This document shows, in pieces, positions 9,140 to 18,435 of a stretch of DNA of 64,000 nucleotides (position 1 is its first letter; every line of letters begins with the position of its first letter). The translations under genes were made by a program, and so were the position numbers. Under the pieces are notes generated by a model. That model worked only from the letters and a program-made list of their open reading frames with translations. It was not told where the DNA came from and did not search any database. The stretch is from Myxococcus fulvus (GTDB lineage: Bacteria; Myxococcota; Myxococcia; Myxococcales; Myxococcaceae), in contig NZ_FOIB01000002.1 of the NCBI RefSeq assembly GCF_900111765.1, positions 186,001-250,000 on the forward strand. Direction: 5' to 3'.

Positions 9140-10021
9140 TCAGCGACGACGGCGTGGAACCGATTGGGCCCCGAAGGTGTCACACGCCTCGAGCGTTCCC
9201 TGCGTCAGGCCCCGATTGAACCACTCGACGCGCTGCGCGGACGAGCCGTGGGTGAACGATTCGGGGACGACGTGCCCCTGGGCGCGGCGCTGGAGCGTGT
9301 CGTCGCCGATGGCGGACGCGGCGCCCAGCCCCTCCTCCACGTCACCCGCCTCCAGAATCTGCCGCTCACGCTGGGCATGATGCGCCCAGATGCCGGCGAA
9401 GCAGTCCGCCTGGAGTTCCTGGAGCACCGACAGCGCGTTGCCATCCTCCGGCGACGCGCGCTGCCGCGCGGCCTGCACCTGACGCGAGATGCCCAGCAGG
9501 TTCTGCACGTGGTGCCCCACCTCGTGCGCCACCACGTAGGCCTGCGCGAAGTCACCCGGCGCGCCGAAGCGGCGGTCCAGCTCCTCGAAGAAGTCCAGGT
9601 CCAGGTACACGCGCTGGTCCGGTGGACAGTAGAAGGGCCCCACCGCGCTCTCCTGCAACCCGCAGGCGGAGCGCACCGCGCCGGAGAAGAGCACCAGCCG
9701 CGGGTCCACGTACTCGACCCCGTGCGGCTCCAGGAGCCCCGGCCAGGTGTCCTCCGTGTCCGCCAGGATGACGGAGACGAAGTCCTTGAGCTCGGCCTGC
9801 CGCGGGTCATCGGGCACGCCCGAGCCGCCCGTGCCGTAGTCGCTGGACGGCCCGCGTCCACCGCTCGGCGTGGTGACGACCGAGGGGTCTCCCCCGAGCA
9901 ACATCACCAGCAGCGCCACCACCAGCGACGCCGCCCCGCCGCCCACCGCGAGCGGGCGTCCCAACCCCGCACCGCGCCGGTCCTCCAGATTGGAGCTGCG
10001 ACGTCCTCCCTGCCACCGCAT
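9140..10021 (-). CDS. ypfJ: Neutral zinc metallopeptidase, YpfJ family
   Basis: 293 residues: short Arg-rich N-terminus (RWQGGRRSSNLEDRRG, the family opening), one membrane span (about 28-45), then the zinc-peptidase domain. The catalytic motif is H166-E-V-G-H170 within AYVVAHEVGHHVQNLLG, and ELQADCFAG follows downstream with the third ligand region. The fold and length match the YpfJ/KPN_02809 family of membrane-anchored, putatively periplasmic zinc peptidases, whose substrates are not well defined. It lies downstream of the M16 peptidase on the same strand. Confidence 0.9.
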   Translation of the reverse strand: MRWQGGRRSSNLEDRRGAGLGRPLAVGGGAASLVVALLVMLLGGDPSVVTTPSGGRGPSSDYGTGGSGVPDDPRQAELKDFVSVILADTEDTWPGLLEPHGVEYVDPRLVLFSGAVRSACGLQESAVGPFYCPPDQRVYLDLDFFEELDRRFGAPGDFAQAYVVAHEVGHHVQNLLGISRQVQAARQRASPEDGNALSVLQELQADCFAGIWAHHAQRERQILEAGDVEEGLGAASAIGDDTLQRRAQGHVVPESFTHGSSAQRVEWFNRGLTQGTLEACDTFGAQSVPRRRR

Positions 10022-10142
10022 GCCTGCCCCCTCGCGGATGTCTTCCTATCCGGCCAAGGTAGTCAGCGTCGGAGCGGGAGGACGCAGGGCCCCCCTGCCT
10101 CGCCTGGGCGTACGGACACCAGGCGAGGGAGCATGCCGCCCG

Positions 10143-12902
10143 TCAGGGCGAGGACAGGGCCTGGAGCATCGGCTGCACCCGGTCCTTGTCCGCGACGACG
10201 CCCACCACCAGACGCTTCAGGCAGCCGTCGAACTCCTGCTTCACCTGCTCGGCCGTCACGGCCTGGAGGTGCGCGGGGCGCTGGGCCAGCGACTCCGCGG
10301 GGAAGCCACGCACGCGCGCGTCCAGGAGCGACTGGACCCACGACTCGGAGGAGACGAACGACACCGCGTCGCGGGACAGCAGGCGCTTCCTGGCGCGCGC
10401 CAGCTCCGCCTCGTCCACGCCCTGGGCGAACGACGCGAGCGTGTCCTGCACGGCCTTCGCGGCCTCCGCCATGCGCGGCGCGTCCACCAGTCCGTCCACC
10501 AGCAGGTGCGAGGCGCCACCGCGCCCCAGCCACGTGCTGGCGCTGAAGCCGTAGGACGCGCCCTGGCGCGCGCGCACCTGGTCGAAGATGCGCCGGCCCA
10601 CCAACTCCGCCATCACGTCGTAGCGCGCCTCGGCCTCGGGCGTGGCCGTGGGCAGCCGACACGCCAGCTGCAGGTGACCCTGCGTCGCGCCGGGCCGGGC
10701 CGTCACGAGCGTCCGGGGCTTCGTGGCGGGCGACGGCAGCCCCGGCGCGACGGGCACCTCCACCGGCGAGGTCGGCCCGTGCTTCCAGCCGCCCAGGTAC
10801 TCGCGCACCAGCGGCTCCACCGTCGCCACGTCGAACTCGCCCGCGATGACCACCACCGTGTTGGCCGGACGGTAGACGTCACGAATCCAGGCCGTCATGT
10901 CCTCCTCCGACACGCGGGACAGCTCCTCCCCCGTGGCGTAGCGCGAGTAGGGGTGCGGCTCGTAGAGCAGCTGCATCAGGTCCCGCTGCGCGCGCTCCTC
11001 CGGGTGGGAATCCAACGTCTTGCGCAACGGCACCCACTGCTCCTGCAGGAACCGCCACGCGTCATACGAGGTCCGCGTGGAGGAGAGCTGCTCGGCCAGC
11101 ATCGCGAGCATGTTGCCGACGTTGCCGGACGTCCCGGCCACCTCGAAGCGCTGATGATCTCTCCGCATCCCGCCGTAGACGTGCAGGCCCCAGTGGCTCG
11201 CGTTGCCCTCGAACCAGGACTCGCGGAAGGCGCCATACTCCGCCATCTCCGCCACGCCCGACTTGGGCCCGTACGTGCGCCCTCCGCCCAGCACCGCGCC
11301 CACGCGCACCACGGGCAGGCCGGGCCGGGGCGCGAGCAGCACCTCCATCCCGTTGTCGAGCTTCAGCGTCCGCACCGGCGCGGACAGCGCGGCCTGCGCC
11401 GCCTGGATGACGCGTTCGGAGCGGGCGCTCGCGGGCGGCTCCTCCGGCAGCGCCACGGGCGCGGCCACCACCGCGCCGCCCGACTCACCGGGCCGCACGA
11501 GGATGATGCGCGCGCGCTCGCGCTGCAGCCACTTGTAGGCGAAGTCCGTCACCTTGCCGCCGTCGAGCGTCATCAGGGCCTTCTGCGAGCGCGTGTACCC
11601 GCGCGCATCCAGCATGAAGTGCGTCAGCTCCGCGCGGCGCACGGTGCGCGACAGCAGCTCCTCGGACTCCAGCACCATGCCGGTGATGACGTTGCGGCGC
11701 AGGGCCTGGAAGTCGTATTCGCGGCCGAGCACCGCCGCCGCGTGGCCGGGCGCCTGGCTCCACGTCCACTGGACCTCGTCCAGCATGTTGTCCGCCGACC
11801 TGCGCGGGTGGCTGCCCTGGGTGAGCACCACCCGCACCACCAGCAGCGACGCGCGCGTGCCGGGCAGCAGCATCGTGGAGAACCCGGCGATGTCCCCGTC
11901 CCGCCGCATGGAGCCCCCCAGGCTCCGGCTCAGGTTCACCCGCACGAAGTCGTGGATGGCGCTCGCCTCGTCGAAGGAGCGCGGCAGCACCCAGGAGATG
12001 TACAGCTCCGGGGAGCCGACGGCGGCCTGGTACTCGGGCATCTGCGCGGGCGCGGCGCGCAGGGGCGGCTCGGACACGGGTGGCATGCGCGAGTCCACCG
12101 CCAGCGGTGCCCCGGTGCCCACCCACTCCGGGGGGAGGTTGTCGAGCAGCACCGCCTCCACCCTCGCCAGGTCCACGTCTCCGGCGATGACCAACGTCGT
12201 GTTGTCCGGCCGGTAGTGGGCGCGCGTGAAGCGCTGCGCGTCCGCCAGCGACATGGCCGTCAGCGAATCATGCGTGCCGATGACGGGCCGCGAGTACGGA
12301 TGCTCCGGCGCATAGACGGACGCGTGCACCCAGCTGAAGACCTGGCCCACGAAGCCCGTCTCGTTGCGCTGGCGCAGCTCGTTGCGCACCACCTCTCGCT
12401 CCACCGCGAACATCTCGGGGGTGAGGCCCGAGAGGGGCGCGGACAGCCGCTGCCCCTCCATCTTCACGAGCAGGTCCAGCGACTCCTTGGGCGCCACCGT
12501 CTGGTACACGGTGTGGTCCATGCTGGTGAAGGCGTTCGAATAGCCGGCCGCCGCGTCCTCCAGCCGGGTCGACACCGAGGGGCTCCCGCCGTGACGCGCG
12601 CGGAAGGCCAGGTGCTCCACCACGTGCGCCAGGCCCTCCTTGCCCATCGGGTCGCCGGAGCCGCCCACGCCCACCAGGGCCACCATCGCCACCACCGGCG
12701 CGCGCGGGTCCTGCTCCACCACCACGCGAAGCCCCGACGGCATGCGGAAGTCACGCAGCGGGAAGGACACGTCCCGCATCACCACCTGCCCCCGCTGCGG
12801 CAGCGTGGAGCACGCGCCCAACACGACGCAGAGCAACCCCACGACAGCCGACACCACCCTCCGCCCACGCGGAGGATTCCCAACCTGGATTTGTGAGCTC
12901 AT
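10143..12902 (-). CDS. M16 (insulinase/pitrilysin) family zinc peptidase lipoprotein
   Basis: 919 residues from the ATG at 12902. A signal sequence ends in lipobox LGAC (Cys31). The first M16 half has the inverted zinc motif H93-V-V-E96-H97 within GLAHVVEHLAF. The second half, beginning near RTLKLDNGMEVLLAPRPGLP, has the fold-typical opening but no HxxEH, as expected of the non-catalytic partner domain. Family enzymes degrade peptides enclosed in a two-half chamber. Lipidation implies an envelope location, where it may clear peptides or process secreted substrates. A longer frame from 13034 exists but would put the signal sequence internal. Confidence 0.88.
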   Translation of the reverse strand: MSSQIQVGNPPRGRRVVSAVVGLLCVVLGACSTLPQRGQVVMRDVSFPLRDFRMPSGLRVVVEQDPRAPVVAMVALVGVGGSGDPMGKEGLAHVVEHLAFRARHGGSPSVSTRLEDAAAGYSNAFTSMDHTVYQTVAPKESLDLLVKMEGQRLSAPLSGLTPEMFAVEREVVRNELRQRNETGFVGQVFSWVHASVYAPEHPYSRPVIGTHDSLTAMSLADAQRFTRAHYRPDNTTLVIAGDVDLARVEAVLLDNLPPEWVGTGAPLAVDSRMPPVSEPPLRAAPAQMPEYQAAVGSPELYISWVLPRSFDEASAIHDFVRVNLSRSLGGSMRRDGDIAGFSTMLLPGTRASLLVVRVVLTQGSHPRRSADNMLDEVQWTWSQAPGHAAAVLGREYDFQALRRNVITGMVLESEELLSRTVRRAELTHFMLDARGYTRSQKALMTLDGGKVTDFAYKWLQRERARIILVRPGESGGAVVAAPVALPEEPPASARSERVIQAAQAALSAPVRTLKLDNGMEVLLAPRPGLPVVRVGAVLGGGRTYGPKSGVAEMAEYGAFRESWFEGNASHWGLHVYGGMRRDHQRFEVAGTSGNVGNMLAMLAEQLSSTRTSYDAWRFLQEQWVPLRKTLDSHPEERAQRDLMQLLYEPHPYSRYATGEELSRVSEEDMTAWIRDVYRPANTVVVIAGEFDVATVEPLVREYLGGWKHGPTSPVEVPVAPGLPSPATKPRTLVTARPGATQGHLQLACRLPTATPEAEARYDVMAELVGRRIFDQVRARQGASYGFSASTWLGRGGASHLLVDGLVDAPRMAEAAKAVQDTLASFAQGVDEAELARARKRLLSRDAVSFVSSESWVQSLLDARVRGFPAESLAQRPAHLQAVTAEQVKQEFDGCLKRLVVGVVADKDRVQPMLQALSSP

Positions 12903-13020
12903 ATGAAGCGGACTTGCGCGACTGCGGGACCAACACACCGCGCCCCCTCCGGGCGCCAGCCCCAGGTCCATAGACCAAAGGCAGCCTGGAGCACCATCGG
13001 CGCCCGGTCTGGAATCACTG

Positions 13021-14583
13021 TCACGCGGAGCCACTCACCGCGGCGGCGACGTGCTGGCTGCCCCAATGCGCGACGCCCAGGATGCTCTCCATCGGGTTGA
13101 CGCCCAGCGCGGTGGGGAAGACCGAGCCATCCACGACGAAGAGGTTGTCGGAGTCCCAGTAGCGCAGCGTGCTGTCCACCACGCTCGTCTCGGGGCTCCC
13201 CCCCATCGCGCACCCGCCCATCTGGTGGGCGCTGAGCACCGAGCACTCGAGCGGGGCGTAGGGCGCGTCATCCAGGAGCGGGATGTCCTGCTCGCTCCGC
13301 ATCACCACCGGCTTCGAGTGCGGGCTGAGCACCATCTCCGCCCCCGCGGCGAACTGGATGCGCGCGGCGACCTTGAGCGCCTCGCGGAAGGCCTCCCAGT
13401 GCAGCGGCGTGAGGGGATAGTCCACCTTGAAGCGCGAGTACTCGCCCGCGCCACGCAGGGCCACGGTGCCGCCCTCATCCCCGGGCTGGACACCATCCAG
13501 GCAGATGGAGATGAGCGCGTTGGCGTGCGGCAGGCCCGCCATCAAGTCCTGGTGGCCCGCACCGAAGCCGTTGAGCGCCACCGCGCTCAGGAGCGGCAAC
13601 AACGGGGGGACCTCCAGGAGCCACCCCATCTTCCCCTGCCCCCGGTCGATGAACTGCCGTGAGTACACGGTGAGCGGCGCGCCCGAGTACGCCTCCACGC
13701 GCTCGCGGAAGCGTGCGTTGGACACGACCACCGGATGCAGGAACAGCCGCTTGCCCACCCGCCCTCGTCCGGTGAGTCCGCTGCGCAGCAGCAAGCCCGG
13801 CGAGTTGATGGCGCCGCCACACACCGCCGTCACCTTCGCCTTCACGGTGAGCTTCTTGCCCGTGGGCCGGTTCGTCTTGGGGTCGAGGATGTCCCCGTGC
13901 ACGGCCGTCACCCGGCCGCCCTTCGTCTCCAGTCGGCGCGCGCTGACGTTGGCGTACAGCCGCATGCCCCGCTCCACCGCCTCCGGGATGAGCGTCACCA
14001 GCGTGGACTGCTTGGCGTCCGTGGGACAGCCCAGGCCACACGCGCCCAGGGACGCGCACGCGCGCACGTTTCGCTTCACCGTGCCACGGCCATACCCGAG
14101 CGCGCCCAGTCCATCCCAGAGGATGCGGTTGTTGCGATTGGCCTGCTCGATGGGCCAGTCGCGGATGTTCAGCCGCTCCTCCAGCCAGTCCCAGTGCGGC
14201 GCGAGCGTGGCCGCGTCCAGGCCCTTCACGCCGTGCGCGTCGCGCCAGTGCTCGAGAATCTCCGGCGGCGTGCGGAAGCACGCGCACCAGTTGACGGCGG
14301 TGCCGCCGCCCACGGTGCGCCCCTGGTAGATGCCGATGGACAGGTCGTCCGTCGCCCGGTTGCCACCCTCTTGATAGAAGGTCGCGTAGGCCTTGGCCTC
14401 CTTCAGGTCGAAGTCGCGACGGGTGTGGTAGCCGCCCTCCTCCAGCATCACCACGTCCAGCCCGCGCCGCGCCAGCTCCAACCCGAGCACTCCGCCGCCC
14501 GCGCCGCTGCCCACCACGCAGACATCACACGTGAGCGTCGAGTCCTCGGTCAGCTCATCCCCCGTCCAGATGCGTCCCGTCAT
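13021..14583 (-). CDS. GMC family FAD-dependent oxidoreductase
   Basis: 520 residues. The FAD-binding Rossmann motif is at the N-terminus (VVGSGAGGGVLGLELARRG, then MLEEGG), followed by the GMC signature around QGRTVGGGTAVNW. The C-terminal active-site block is SAHQMGGCAMG ... DGSVFPTALGVNPMESILG, with the conserved His and Asn region. A cysteine cluster RACASLGACGLGCPTDAKQ is the motif seen in long-chain alcohol and cholesterol oxidase-like GMC enzymes. The start overlaps the stop of the upstream Tat-signal gene by ATGA, so the two are translationally coupled. The protein has no signal of its own and may be exported with that partner. The substrate, an alcohol or sterol, is unknown. Confidence 0.88.
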   Translation of the reverse strand: MTGRIWTGDELTEDSTLTCDVCVVGSGAGGGVLGLELARRGLDVVMLEEGGYHTRRDFDLKEAKAYATFYQEGGNRATDDLSIGIYQGRTVGGGTAVNWCACFRTPPEILEHWRDAHGVKGLDAATLAPHWDWLEERLNIRDWPIEQANRNNRILWDGLGALGYGRGTVKRNVRACASLGACGLGCPTDAKQSTLVTLIPEAVERGMRLYANVSARRLETKGGRVTAVHGDILDPKTNRPTGKKLTVKAKVTAVCGGAINSPGLLLRSGLTGRGRVGKRLFLHPVVVSNARFRERVEAYSGAPLTVYSRQFIDRGQGKMGWLLEVPPLLPLLSAVALNGFGAGHQDLMAGLPHANALISICLDGVQPGDEGGTVALRGAGEYSRFKVDYPLTPLHWEAFREALKVAARIQFAAGAEMVLSPHSKPVVMRSEQDIPLLDDAPYAPLECSVLSAHQMGGCAMGGSPETSVVDSTLRYWDSDNLFVVDGSVFPTALGVNPMESILGVAHWGSQHVAAAVSGSA

Positions 14584-15197
14584 GGCGTGCCACCTCCCGA
14601 GCCCGCGAAGGGGCCATCCGCGGGCCCACGCCACACCGGCGCGTCCGCGACGTGGAAGCCCTCCGGCGCCACGTAGCCCGTGGCGGCCATGGCGGCAGGG
14701 TGTGAGTAGTAGGCGGCGTACAGGAGCCCGCGCAGCGCGTGGTAGCCACCGCGGCGGAACACCAGCCGCGACGTCCTCCAGGACTCGAGCACCGCGTCCT
14801 GCGCCTCGGGTCCGAGCCGCGAGAACGGGGTGATGTGCCCCGTGAAGAGCAGCCCCGCCAGCGCGTTGTCGAAGAGGCCCACCACCGCCTTCACCTCGTT
14901 CGCGACGACCGGGTCCAACCCCGCGAGCAGCCCATCCACCAGGAAGGCCACGCGCACCGTGTCCGCGTCCGGCCAGCCGTCTCGCGGTTGGAAGGCGCGG
15001 CGGGCCATGGCCTGGAGCGTGGCGTACTCGCGCGCGCCGAGCACCTTCAGGCCCTCGGGAGGAAGGGGCAATGACAATCCCTCACGCGTCCACAGCAGAC
15101 CGCCGCCTCCCAGCGCGAGCAGCGCGCCTCCGAACAACCCTCGCTTGAGCAACCCTCGACGCGACAACGAGGGCGGCCCGACAGGAGACGGGGACAT
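14580..15197 (-). CDS. Tat-exported small subunit, gluconate 2-dehydrogenase subunit 3-like
   Basis: 205 residues with a twin-arginine signal (SRRGLLKRGLFGGALLALGG), then a helical domain containing LGAREYATLQAMARRAFQP, the opening typical of gluconate 2-dehydrogenase subunit 3 / dehydrogenase small-subunit proteins. It immediately precedes and overlaps the GMC oxidoreductase gene. In this family the small Tat-signal protein is thought to carry the folded flavin subunit across the membrane. Assignment is by architecture and partner; sequence similarity in the helical body is only moderate by eye. Confidence 0.78.
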   Translation of the reverse strand: MSPSPVGPPSLSRRGLLKRGLFGGALLALGGGGLLWTREGLSLPLPPEGLKVLGAREYATLQAMARRAFQPRDGWPDADTVRVAFLVDGLLAGLDPVVANEVKAVVGLFDNALAGLLFTGHITPFSRLGPEAQDAVLESWRTSRLVFRRGGYHALRGLLYAAYYSHPAAMAATGYVAPEGFHVADAPVWRGPADGPFAGSGGGTP

Positions 15198-15288
15198 TCA
15201 TCCTCCGGGACGACAGGGGCGTGATGGGACGGACAGAACTCTAGCGCGCGGCCCCCGCCGCGACGCAATCACTCACCTGTCCCAGGTG

Positions 15289-16212
15289 TCACGGCGCGGG
15301 AGGCGAAGGCTTCGACTCCGGAGCAGGCGGCGGAGCGGCGGGAGCGGGAGCATCCCTCAACACCTGCCCCGTCAATTCCTTGCGCGTGGTGGCGTCGGCG
15401 TAACCTTCCACCACCAATGCGCTCAGGTCGAAGGGGACGCCCTGCGCCTTCTCGACCTTGTTGGCAATTGTCTCCAATGCCTGTCGCGTCTGCTTCTCCG
15501 GATAGGGCACGCCCACGAAGATGCGATTGGCGGCGTTGGCCACCTCGAAGGTGTAGAGCTGGGTGAAGCCCGCCTGCCACGTGCGGAGCATGGAGGGGAA
15601 CAAGGGGTTCGGCGGGTATTCCCACACGTTGCCCACCACCGCGCCGCGCGCCGTCAGCCTCGCGCGCACGGAGGCGAGGAACTCCACGGTGCCCAGGTGC
15701 TCGGGGATGCTCTCGGGGCCGTAGGCGTCCAGGAAGATGAGGTCGTACGCGGGCCGCTTCGCCTCGATGAAGGCCCGGCCGTCCGCCACGTGGGCCTTCA
15801 GGCGCGCGTCCTCACGGAAGCCGAAGAAGCGCTTCGCCACGTCCACCACGTCCGGGTCGATGTCCACCACGTCGATGTGCGCCTCGGGCAGCACCGCGCG
15901 CAGGAACATGGGCATCGCCCCGCCGCCCAGGCCCACGACGAGCACGCGCTGGGGCTTGGGCACGAAGGCCAGCGCCACCATGGACACGCGCGTGTACGCC
16001 AGCTCCAGCTTCTTCGGCTGCCCGGGCCACACCACGCTCTGCAGCGCGCCGGACTCATCGAACTGGAGATAGCGCCGGCCCTCCCGGTCCTCCGTCACGG
16101 TGATGAGCGTGAAGGGTGACTGGCCGCGGTGCAGCTCCTTGCGCTGACCGGAGGACGAGCACGACAGGAAGGCCAGCACCAGCAGCACCAGCCGAGGGGT
16201 GAACCGCCGCAT
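15289..16212 (-). CDS. Spermidine-synthase-like methyltransferase-fold protein with signal peptide
   Basis: 307 residues. The core has the nucleotide-binding motif VLVVGLGGGAMPMFLRAVLP, the acidic strand end VVDIDPDVVDVAKRFFG, HVADGRAFI, and the family motif LIFLDAYGPESIPEHLGTVE. These place it in the spermidine synthase/PMT-like SAM-binding superfamily. The N-terminus, after an AAGGAG site, is a signal sequence ending FLSCSSSG. The lipobox is imperfect (Phe at -3), so it may be a lipoprotein or a cleaved or anchored protein. The C-terminus is a Pro/Ala-rich tail. An exported SAM-binding enzyme is unexpected; it may have a non-classical role. Confidence 0.8.
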   Translation of the reverse strand: MRRFTPRLVLLVLAFLSCSSSGQRKELHRGQSPFTLITVTEDREGRRYLQFDESGALQSVVWPGQPKKLELAYTRVSMVALAFVPKPQRVLVVGLGGGAMPMFLRAVLPEAHIDVVDIDPDVVDVAKRFFGFREDARLKAHVADGRAFIEAKRPAYDLIFLDAYGPESIPEHLGTVEFLASVRARLTARGAVVGNVWEYPPNPLFPSMLRTWQAGFTQLYTFEVANAANRIFVGVPYPEKQTRQALETIANKVEKAQGVPFDLSALVVEGYADATTRKELTGQVLRDAPAPAAPPPAPESKPSPPAP

Positions 16213-16305
16213 GCCCGCTCCTTGCTCTCACGATTCAAAGTAGCACTTCCGTCAGGAAAACCAACGGGTTGACGCGCCAGTACCCCCAGGTTCACCTTGC
16301 CGCCC

Positions 16306-18435
16306 ATGACGCACGCCACGCACGCCCTCGCCGAAGCCGACCAGGCCCTCATCACCGAGGAGGAGGCGCTCCTGTCGCGTGTCCAACAGGCGCTCGAGGC
16401 GGCGCGGCAGAAGGCCGGACGCACGCAGGAGAACCGGCTGCTCGTCGCGCAGCTCCAGGCGCTCCGCGAGGACGCCGCCACCGCCGCCGAGGCGGACCTG
16501 CCTCACCTCTTCTTCCAGATGGACCAGACGCGCGCCCTGCTGGACCGACAGGAGTCCGCGAACCTGCCCGACGCGCAGGCGCCCTACTTCGCGCACCTGC
16601 GGCTCGTCGGCGAGGCGGGGCCGCGCGACTACCTGCTCGGACGCACCACCTTCGCGGACGTGGGCGCGGGCGTGCGGGTCATCGACTGGCGCTTCGCTCC
16701 CATCGCCCGCGTCTTCTATTCGTACGAGGAGGGCGACGCGTTCGAGGAGCAGTTCGGCGAGCGGCTGTCCGAGGGCACCGTCGAGGTGCGCCGGCTCGTC
16801 GTCATCGAGAAGGGCGTGCTCACGCGCATCATCTCCGGCGCGCGCGTGCTGGAGCGCGCCGCCGACGGCACGTGGCGCTCGGTGGGTCGCGACTTCACCT
16901 CGCTCCAGGCCGGAGGCGCGGGCACGGCGGCGCGTCCTGGCGCCCTGGGCACCGGAAAGGGCGTCCGGCGTGTCGAGGATGTCTTCGGCGTCACGGCGCT
17001 GCTGGACGCCGAGCAGTACGAGGCCGTCACCGTGGAGTCCGGGCAGCCGCTGCTGGTGCTGGGCAGCGCGGGCAGCGGCAAGACGACGGTGGCGCTGCAC
17101 CGGCTGGCGAAGATCGCCTTCGACGACGCGGAGCGCTTCCCGCAGTCGCGCATGAAGCTCATCGTCCCCGAGGAGGGCCTGGCGCGGCTGTCGCGGCGGC
17201 TCCTGGCGCCGCTCGGCCTGGGGCGCGTCACGGTGGAGACGCGGGACGCCTGGCTCCTGGCCACGGCGCGCTCGGCGTTCAACCTGCCGGGCATCAAGCT
17301 GAGCCCGGAGACCCCGCCCCTGGCCGCGCGTTTCAAGCGCCACCCCGCGCTGCGCCGCGCGCTGCTGGAGCGCATCGGCGCGCCGAAGACGGAGGCGGGC
17401 ACCACGCTGGAGCGGCTGCACCGCAGGCTCGCGGACGCCTACCTGGACCGGAGCTTCCTGGAGGAGGTGGTGCGCGCGGCGAAGGGCGAGCTGCCGCTCA
17501 CCGCCATCGACGAGGTGCTCGAGCACACGCGCCTGCAGCGCTCCACGCCGCTGTCGAAGGAGCTCAAGGACATCACGGACCCGGACCGGCTCATCACCGT
17601 GGATGGCAAGTCCATCGACGAGGACACGCCCTATGCGCTCGCGGGCACGGTGGACCTGGAGGATTTGCCCATCCTCATGTTCCTCAAGGCCCAGCAGGGC
17701 CCGCTCGGCCTGGAGCGCCTGGCCCACGTCGTCCTGGACGAGGCGGAGGACTTCTCCCTGTTCGAGCTGTTCGTGGTGCGGCGGCTGCTCGGCAAGGGCA
17801 GGAGCTGCACGCTCGCGGGCGACGAGCTGCAGCAGACGGACGCGGGCTTCGCGGGCTGGCCGGAGGCGCTGGACGAGCTGGGCATCCGCGACGCCGCCAC
17901 GTGCCGGCTGCAGGTCTCCTATCGCTGCCCCGCGCCCGTGGTGGAGCTGGCCCGGCGCGTGCTCGGCACCCAGGCCAAGGCGGAGTCCGCGTCGCGGCCC
18001 CAGCGCCCGGGTGCGCCGGTGGGCTTCCACCACTTCCCCGTGGAGGCCCAGGCGCAGCTCTTCATCGGCGAGGCGCTGAGGGACCTCGTCGCTCGCGAGC
18101 CCCACGCCTCCGTGGGCGTCATCGCCAGCAGCCCCGAGTCCGCGGACGCCGTGTACCGCGTCGTCGCGGACCAGTCCTGGGCGCGCCGGGTGAAGGACGG
18201 TGAGTTCTCCTTCGAGCCCGGCGTGGACGTCACGGACGTGGGCAGCGTGAAGGGCCTGGAGTTCGACTACGTCATCCTCCCGGACGTCACCGCCAGGGCC
18301 TGGCCCGTGGACGACGAGACGCGCCGCCGCCTGCACGTGGCCATCACCCGCACGTCCCACCAGCTCTGGGTGGTCTCGTCGGGCGCGCGCTCGCACCTCA
18401 TCCCGCGGGAGGCCGACGCGGCAGCTCCACGGTGA
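16306..18435 (+). CDS. HelD/UvrD-like superfamily 1 helicase
   Basis: 709 residues from the ATG at 16306 (a TTG three codons earlier is possible). The N-terminal helical region is coiled-coil-like (EEEALLSRVQQALEAARQ). It is followed by the HelD-type insert (DYLLGRTTFADVGAGVRVIDWRFAP), Walker A VLGSAGSGKTTVALHRLAK, Walker B HVVLDEAEDFS, the arginine/Q motif SYRCPAPVVELAR, and the C-terminal VKGLEFDYVILPD and HVAITRTSHQLWVV. HelD proteins bind RNA polymerase and recycle stalled complexes; this role is inferred from architecture. Its 3' end overlaps the convergent kinase gene by 38 bases. Confidence 0.87.
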   Translation: MTHATHALAEADQALITEEEALLSRVQQALEAARQKAGRTQENRLLVAQLQALREDAATAAEADLPHLFFQMDQTRALLDRQESANLPDAQAPYFAHLRLVGEAGPRDYLLGRTTFADVGAGVRVIDWRFAPIARVFYSYEEGDAFEEQFGERLSEGTVEVRRLVVIEKGVLTRIISGARVLERAADGTWRSVGRDFTSLQAGGAGTAARPGALGTGKGVRRVEDVFGVTALLDAEQYEAVTVESGQPLLVLGSAGSGKTTVALHRLAKIAFDDAERFPQSRMKLIVPEEGLARLSRRLLAPLGLGRVTVETRDAWLLATARSAFNLPGIKLSPETPPLAARFKRHPALRRALLERIGAPKTEAGTTLERLHRRLADAYLDRSFLEEVVRAAKGELPLTAIDEVLEHTRLQRSTPLSKELKDITDPDRLITVDGKSIDEDTPYALAGTVDLEDLPILMFLKAQQGPLGLERLAHVVLDEAEDFSLFELFVVRRLLGKGRSCTLAGDELQQTDAGFAGWPEALDELGIRDAATCRLQVSYRCPAPVVELARRVLGTQAKAESASRPQRPGAPVGFHHFPVEAQAQLFIGEALRDLVAREPHASVGVIASSPESADAVYRVVADQSWARRVKDGEFSFEPGVDVTDVGSVKGLEFDYVILPDVTARAWPVDDETRRRLHVAITRTSHQLWVVSSGARSHLIPREADAAAPR

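Noticed and set aside
9870..12896. Plus-strand frame of 1008 codons opposite the M16 peptidase
   Set aside because: Shadow: the minus strand carries the HxxEH motif and signal peptide; the plus product is His/Arg-rich without domains.
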